Shown here piece after piece: positions 5,853 through 8,365 of a stretch of 8,365 nt of DNA. Made by a program: the position numbers and the translations under genes. The notes under the pieces were generated by a model that was not told the DNA's origin, did not search any database, and saw nothing but the letters and a program-made list of their open reading frames with translations. Positions within the stretch are counted from its first letter, which is position 1. Each line of letters opens with the position of its first letter. Origin of the DNA: an uncultured Oscillospiraceae bacterium (GTDB taxonomy: Bacteria; Bacillota; Clostridia; Oscillospirales; Oscillospiraceae); contig CAJTUD010000091.1 of assembly GCA_910579725.1 (NCBI GenBank), positions 1 to 8,365 on the forward strand, written 5' to 3'.

Positions 5853-7596
5853 CGATATCCGCCCCCTCCTGCTGCGACTGGTAGACGTCGCGATAGATTT
5901 CACTGGTTTCCATCAGCTCCGCATGGGTGCCCATATCCGCAATTCTGCCGTCGTCCATGACCACAATCAGGTCTGCGTCCATGACGGAAATGATCCGCTG
6001 GGCGATGATGATCTTGGTGGTGTCCGGCAGCCGGGTGCGGAAGGCGGCGCGGATTTTGGCGTCGGTGGCGGTATCCACCGCGCTGGTGCTGTCATCCAGA
6101 ATCAGCACCTTAGGTTTTTTCAGAATAGCCCGGGCAATGCACAGCCGCTGCTTCTGCCCGCCGGAGACGTTGACGCCTCCCTGTCCCAGGTCGGTGTCAT
6201 ACCCCTCCGGCATCCGGTGAATGAACTCTGCGGCACAGGCGGCCTCACAGGCGGCTTCCATTTCCTCGACGGTGGCATTCTCATCGCCCCACAGCAGGTT
6301 CTCCCGGATGGTACCGGAGAACAGGGTGTTCTTTTGCAGCACCACGGACACCGCGTTGCGCAGATTCTCCATGGTATATTCCTGTACCGGTCTGCCGCCT
6401 ACCCGGACCACGCCCTCCTGCACCTCATAAAGACGGGGAATCAGCTGCACCAGGGTGGACTTGGCCGAACCGGTGGCGCCGATGATTCCCACGGTGGCCC
6501 CGCTGGGAATGTGGAGGCTGATATCGCGGAGATTCCATTTTTCCGCCTCCGGGTTATACTTGAAAAACACGTGATCAAAATCCACGGACCCGTCGGATAC
6601 TTTGTGCTCCCCGGATGGAGCTCTGCCGCCGGGTTCGCCGTCGGTAATGTCGGGAACCTCGTCCAGTACCTCCGCCACACGCTTGGCACAGGCAATGGCC
6701 CGGGTGAGCATCATCATAATCATGGATACCATCATCAGGCTCATGAGTACCTGGGTGATATAGGTGAAGAAGGTGGACAGCAGTCCCACCTCCAGCTCCC
6801 CGGCCTGCACCAGAGGCGCGCCGTACCACATGACGGCGATAATGGTGCCGTAGGTGATGAGCATCATGACGGGCATGTTCATCACCACAAAGCCAAAGGC
6901 CCGTTCTGAGGTGCTCCGCAGGGCGTCGTTCCGCTTCCGGAACTTCTCCTTCTCGTACTCCTCCCGGACGAAGGATTTTACCACCCGGATGGCGGAGAGA
7001 TTTTCCTGCACCGCCAGATTCACCCCATCGGTACGTTCCTGAAGGCTGCTGAACATGGGGCTGACATGCTTGAGAATCAGAATGATCAGCACCAGCAGCA
7101 GCGGCATGGCAACCAGAAATACCCTCGACAGCTTCAGGCTGATGGAAACCGCCAGCACCAGCGCGGAAATCAGCATCACCGGAGCCCGGACCAGCAGGCG
7201 CATGCTCATCATCAGGGACATTTGCAGCATGTTGCAGTCGTTGGTCAGGCGCGTCACCAGAGAAGCGGTGGAAAACTTCTCGATGTTTCGGAAGGAGTAG
7301 TTCTGGATATGATCGTATTGAGCCTGCCGCAGGTTTGCGCCGAAGCCCTGCCCCGCCTGGGAAGACAGGAAAGCCGATCCGATACCCAGCGCCATGGAGA
7401 TCAGAGCCATGACGACCATCAGCATTCCCCTGGTCAGAATATAGCCGGTATCCCCGGCAGGGATGCCGGTGTCCACAATATCCGCCATCACCAGGGGCAG
7501 CAGCAGCTCAAACACCGCTTCCCCGGCGGAACAGAGCACGCCGGAAAGAATCCACTTCCGGTATCCTCTGGTATATGGCCAGAGTTTTTTCATCAT
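5845..7596 (-). CDS. Heterodimeric ABC exporter half-transporter 1 (degenerate ATPase half)
   Basis: 583 residues: six predicted membrane segments to about residue 305, then an ATPase domain. Walker A is GATGSAKST (373-381), with alanine instead of glycine before the lysine; Q-loop Gln421; signature VSGGQ (477-481) is canonical. Walker B is VLILDD, with Asp502 replacing the catalytic glutamate, and the H-loop histidine is Gln533 (IIIAQR). It therefore lacks normal hydrolytic residues but supplies a good signature to its partner, as known for the degenerate halves of BmrCD, LmrCD and TM287/288. The last membrane region is methionine-rich (seven Met in 285-296). The start at 7596 is chosen because ATG overlaps the marR stop as ATGA and GAGG lies at 7607-7610; a second ATG at 7593 is possible. 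The open frame continues upstream to 8004, but that part is an alternate-frame shadow of marR. Confidence 0.94.
   Translation of the reverse strand: MMKKLWPYTRGYRKWILSGVLCSAGEAVFELLLPLVMADIVDTGIPAGDTGYILTRGMLMVVMALISMALGIGSAFLSSQAGQGFGANLRQAQYDHIQNYSFRNIEKFSTASLVTRLTNDCNMLQMSLMMSMRLLVRAPVMLISALVLAVSISLKLSRVFLVAMPLLLVLIILILKHVSPMFSSLQERTDGVNLAVQENLSAIRVVKSFVREEYEKEKFRKRNDALRSTSERAFGFVVMNMPVMMLITYGTIIAVMWYGAPLVQAGELEVGLLSTFFTYITQVLMSLMMVSMIMMMLTRAIACAKRVAEVLDEVPDITDGEPGGRAPSGEHKVSDGSVDFDHVFFKYNPEAEKWNLRDISLHIPSGATVGIIGATGSAKSTLVQLIPRLYEVQEGVVRVGGRPVQEYTMENLRNAVSVVLQKNTLFSGTIRENLLWGDENATVEEMEAACEAACAAEFIHRMPEGYDTDLGQGGVNVSGGQKQRLCIARAILKKPKVLILDDSTSAVDTATDAKIRAAFRTRLPDTTKIIIAQRIISVMDADLIVVMDDGRIADMGTHAELMETSEIYRDVYQSQQEGADIDG
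5865..5870 (-). promoter_or_regulatory. Ribosome binding site that sets the start of half-transporter 2
   Basis: AGGAGG on the minus strand, 12 bases before the ATG at 5852 and inside the end of the upstream gene. It favours the shorter protein beginning MAEV and implies translational coupling between the two transporter halves. Confidence 0.65.
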
Positions 7597-8042
7597 GTGT
7601 TGTTTACCTCGCTTTCCAGATTTGCAATAATACGGGCGAGCAGATCCCGCAGCTGCACCTGCTCCTCCTCCGACAGACAGTCGGTGTAGAAGCGCGATGT
7701 TTCCCCCAGCACAGCGTGAAAGGCGGCCACCTTTTCCTCGCCCATCTCTGTCAGCCGCAGCAGGCGGCACCGGCCGTCGGCGGGACTGGTCTGGCGGATG
7801 AGATATCCCTTGTCCTCCAGACGGTCCACTATGCCGTTGACGGTGGAGGGCTTGAGATGCAGCTCCCGCTCCAGATCCCGCTGGTTCACCTCCTGACCGC
7901 CCTGACAGGACAGATAGACCAGTGCGCGGGACTGTACCGGCGTGATGCCGTAGCCTGCGTTCCGCAGAAGTTTGTCGATACACTGCCGGCCGATGTGGCT
8001 GCAATACGCGATCATCCTTCCGATCTCCGGCGGCGTGTTCAT
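7593..8042 (-). CDS. MarR-family transcriptional regulator of the exporter operon
   Basis: 149 residues with the MarR layout: N-terminal dimerisation helix, winged helix-turn-helix over about residues 33-105, and C-terminal dimerisation helices. The recognition helix region is LKPSTVNGIVDRLEDKGY (63-80) and the wing carries the family-typical D-G-R (89-91) followed by LTEMG (97-101). MarR proteins usually repress their own operon and an adjacent transporter until a small aromatic or oxidising ligand releases them. It is the first gene of the operon and overlaps half-transporter 1 by ATGA, so autoregulation of the exporter is the natural reading (inference). The start at 8042 is set by GGAAGGAG 7 bases upstream; a longer reading from TTG at 8060 would place the ribosome binding site inside the gene. 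Five cysteines (14, 21, 46, 92, 122) are present, so oxidation sensing is possible but unproven. Confidence 0.94.
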   Translation of the reverse strand: MNTPPEIGRMIAYCSHIGRQCIDKLLRNAGYGITPVQSRALVYLSCQGGQEVNQRDLERELHLKPSTVNGIVDRLEDKGYLIRQTSPADGRCRLLRLTEMGEEKVAAFHAVLGETSRFYTDCLSEEEQVQLRDLLARIIANLESEVNNT

Positions 8043-8049
8043 ATGCTCA

Positions 8050-8057
8050 CTCCTTCC
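8050..8057 (-). promoter_or_regulatory. Ribosome binding site that sets the marR start
   Basis: GGAAGGAG on the minus strand with 7 bases to the ATG at 8042-8040. It excludes the TTG at 8060 as the start. Confidence 0.85.
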
Positions 8058-8072
8058 CAAGGCAAAATAAAT

Positions 8073-8084
8073 TTAGCGTGCTAA
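8073..8084. promoter_or_regulatory. Palindromic operator candidate for the MarR protein
   Basis: TTAGC-GT-GCTAA is a palindrome with perfect 5-base arms. It touches the last base of the -10 box and covers the predicted transcript start of the marR operon. Size, symmetry and position are those of a MarR-type autorepression site; the binding itself is inferred. Confidence 0.6.
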
Positions 8085-8112
8085 CTATACACCATATTTT
8101 TGCAGTAGTCAA
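8084..8112 (-). promoter_or_regulatory. Main promoter of the marR-exporter operon
   Basis: On the minus strand TTGACT (plus 8107-8112) is followed by exactly 17 bases and TATAGT (plus 8084-8089): 5/6 matches to both sigma-A hexamers at ideal spacing. The predicted transcript start is near 8077, giving a leader of about 35 bases before the marR ATG. Confidence 0.82.
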
Positions 8113-8143
8113 GAGAGGTTTTTGAATGGTTTTTTAACCTCCT

Positions 8144-8160
8144 GTGAATATTTCGTGAAT
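8144..8160 (+). promoter_or_regulatory. Helically phased direct repeat upstream of the plus-strand promoter
   Basis: GTGAAT occurs at 8144-8149 and again at 8155-8160, an 11-base period, ending 15 bases before the -35 box at 8176. Tandem half-sites with this period are typical of OmpR/PhoB-type response regulators. The repeat is short and may be chance. Confidence 0.25.
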
Positions 8161-8175
8161 TGTCCTCCGTAGTGG

Positions 8176-8204
8176 TTGACATTTGCGCCGCGGCATATTA
8201 TCAT
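8176..8204 (+). promoter_or_regulatory. Near-consensus plus-strand promoter in the divergent control region
   Basis: A perfect TTGACA (8176-8181), a 17-base spacer and TATCAT (8199-8204), a 5/6 match to the -10 consensus. The predicted transcript start is near 8211. It points away from marR, towards the CU-rich leader, the hairpin and the gene starting at 8342. Confidence 0.75.
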
Positions 8205-8210
8205 GGCGTT

Positions 8211-8296
8211 GTTCAGCAATGAATTCTCTCTTTTCTCCCTCTCTCTTTTCTAAACCAAAAGCTCCGGGCCATATGGTCCGGAGCTTTTGGTTTAAA
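8211..8296 (+). ncRNA. Candidate small RNA or attenuated leader with tandem CU-rich motif
   Basis: Between the strong promoter at 8176-8204 and the hairpin at 8251-8294 lies a short segment without a credible reading frame. It contains the perfect 12-base direct repeat TCTCTCTTTTCT (8225-8236 and 8240-8251) separated by CCC. The resulting pyrimidine run of 27 bases would be single-stranded in RNA and is complementary to purine-rich ribosome binding sites. The transcript would be about 85 bases if it stops at the hairpin. Alternatively it is the 5' leader of the gene at 8342, with the hairpin as an attenuator. It does not match any RNA family that I recognise. Confidence 0.4.
8251..8294. terminator. 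Long near-perfect inverted repeat: terminator-like hairpin
   Basis: The outer arms TAAACCAAAAGCTCCGG (8251-8267) and CCGGAGCTTTTGGTTTA (8278-8294) pair perfectly over 17 bases. Inside them, G8268 opposes T8277 (a G-U pair in RNA) and CCATATGG (8269-8276) continues the symmetry. The A-rich 5' arm, GC core and T-rich 3' arm give the form of a bidirectional Firmicutes terminator. After the core the plus strand reads TTTTGGTTT, a U-rich but interrupted tail. Confidence 0.75.
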
Positions 8297-8341
8297 AAAG
8301 ATTCCAACTTAGAACCTGTATTCATAATCGGGGAATGCTGG

Positions 8342-8365
8342 ATGGACGAGGATTTTTCTCGTCAG
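8342..8365 (+). CDS. Start of a gene running off the right edge (first eight codons only); possibly ThiF/TcdA-like
   Basis: ATG at 8342 opens a frame reading MDEDFSRQ to the edge. GGGGA at 8330-8334 lies 7 bases upstream as a plausible ribosome binding site. The beginning resembles, from memory, the starts of ThiF-family tRNA threonylcarbamoyladenosine dehydratases (acidic residues, then F-S-R), but eight residues cannot prove this. No separate promoter is evident between 8294 and 8342, so expression probably depends on the promoter at 8176-8204 and on read-through of the hairpin at 8251-8294. A small inverted repeat, GACGAG (8345-8350) and CTCGTC (8358-8363), lies inside the first codons. 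Confidence 0.4.

Noticed and set aside
3852..5960. A 702-codon open frame on the plus strand opposite half-transporter 2
   Set aside because: It is the antisense shadow of a well-conserved ABC protein in GC-rich DNA. Its translation is low-complexity (rich in G, H, Q, V) with no recognisable domain, and no ribosome binding site supports it.
6705..6743. Methionine-rich run in half-transporter 1 as a metal-binding site
   Set aside because: Methionine-rich sixth membrane segments are, as I recall, common in this exporter subfamily, so there is no basis for a metal claim.
7597..8004. N-terminal extension of half-transporter 1 by 136 residues
   Set aside because: The extension is an alternate reading of marR, has no family similarity, and the ATG overlapping the marR stop gives a protein of normal length.
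8134..8325. A 63-residue minus-strand frame in the divergent control region
   Set aside because: It runs through the perfect terminator-like hairpin and across a near-consensus promoter, and I recognise no domain in it.

Overview
The window looks like a chromosomal piece of a GC-rich anaerobic Bacillota, most likely a gut Oscillospiraceae-type bacterium (inference). The grounds are strong Shine-Dalgarno sites of the AGGAGG type, a selenium-dependent hydroxylase maturation cluster, a small rubredoxin and a Firmicutes-type heterodimeric ABC exporter. No tRNA, rRNA, CRISPR array or insertion sequence is visible, and the coding strand is almost full.

Layout. (1) Positions 1-2277, plus strand: the C-terminal part of yqeC, complete yqeB and complete selD form a tightly overlapping operon. 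SelD makes selenophosphate. YqeB and YqeC accompany selenium-dependent molybdenum hydroxylases. A long hairpin at 2279-2325 closes the operon. (2) Positions 2425-3606, plus strand: a lone, apparently intact tyrosine recombinase with no cargo or excisionase nearby. (3) Positions 3656-3811, minus strand: a 51-residue rubredoxin converging on the recombinase, with a perfect 13-bp-stem hairpin between them. A perfect 10-bp inverted repeat lies upstream of the rubredoxin. (4) Positions 3969-8042, minus strand: a three-gene operon reading marR, ABC half-transporter 1, ABC half-transporter 2, with stop/start overlaps of 4 and 8 bases. The two ATPase halves are degenerate in complementary ways, the signature of an asymmetric heterodimeric exporter. 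A near-consensus promoter and a palindromic operator candidate lie just upstream of marR. (5) Positions 8043-8365: a divergent control region. A near-perfect plus-strand promoter drives a CU-rich leader with a perfect 12-nt tandem motif, which runs into a terminator-like hairpin. A new gene appears to begin at 8342 with a good ribosome binding site; only eight codons are visible.

How the parts work together. The selenium operon and the exporter operon are independent units. The exporter operon is probably autoregulated by its MarR protein, released by a toxic or antibiotic ligand. The right-hand control region may encode either a small RNA or an attenuated leader for the gene beginning at the window edge. 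Nothing here amounts to a clearly new multi-gene system; the most interesting unexplained items are regulatory: the CU-rich leader RNA, the rubredoxin inverted repeat and the orphan recombinase.
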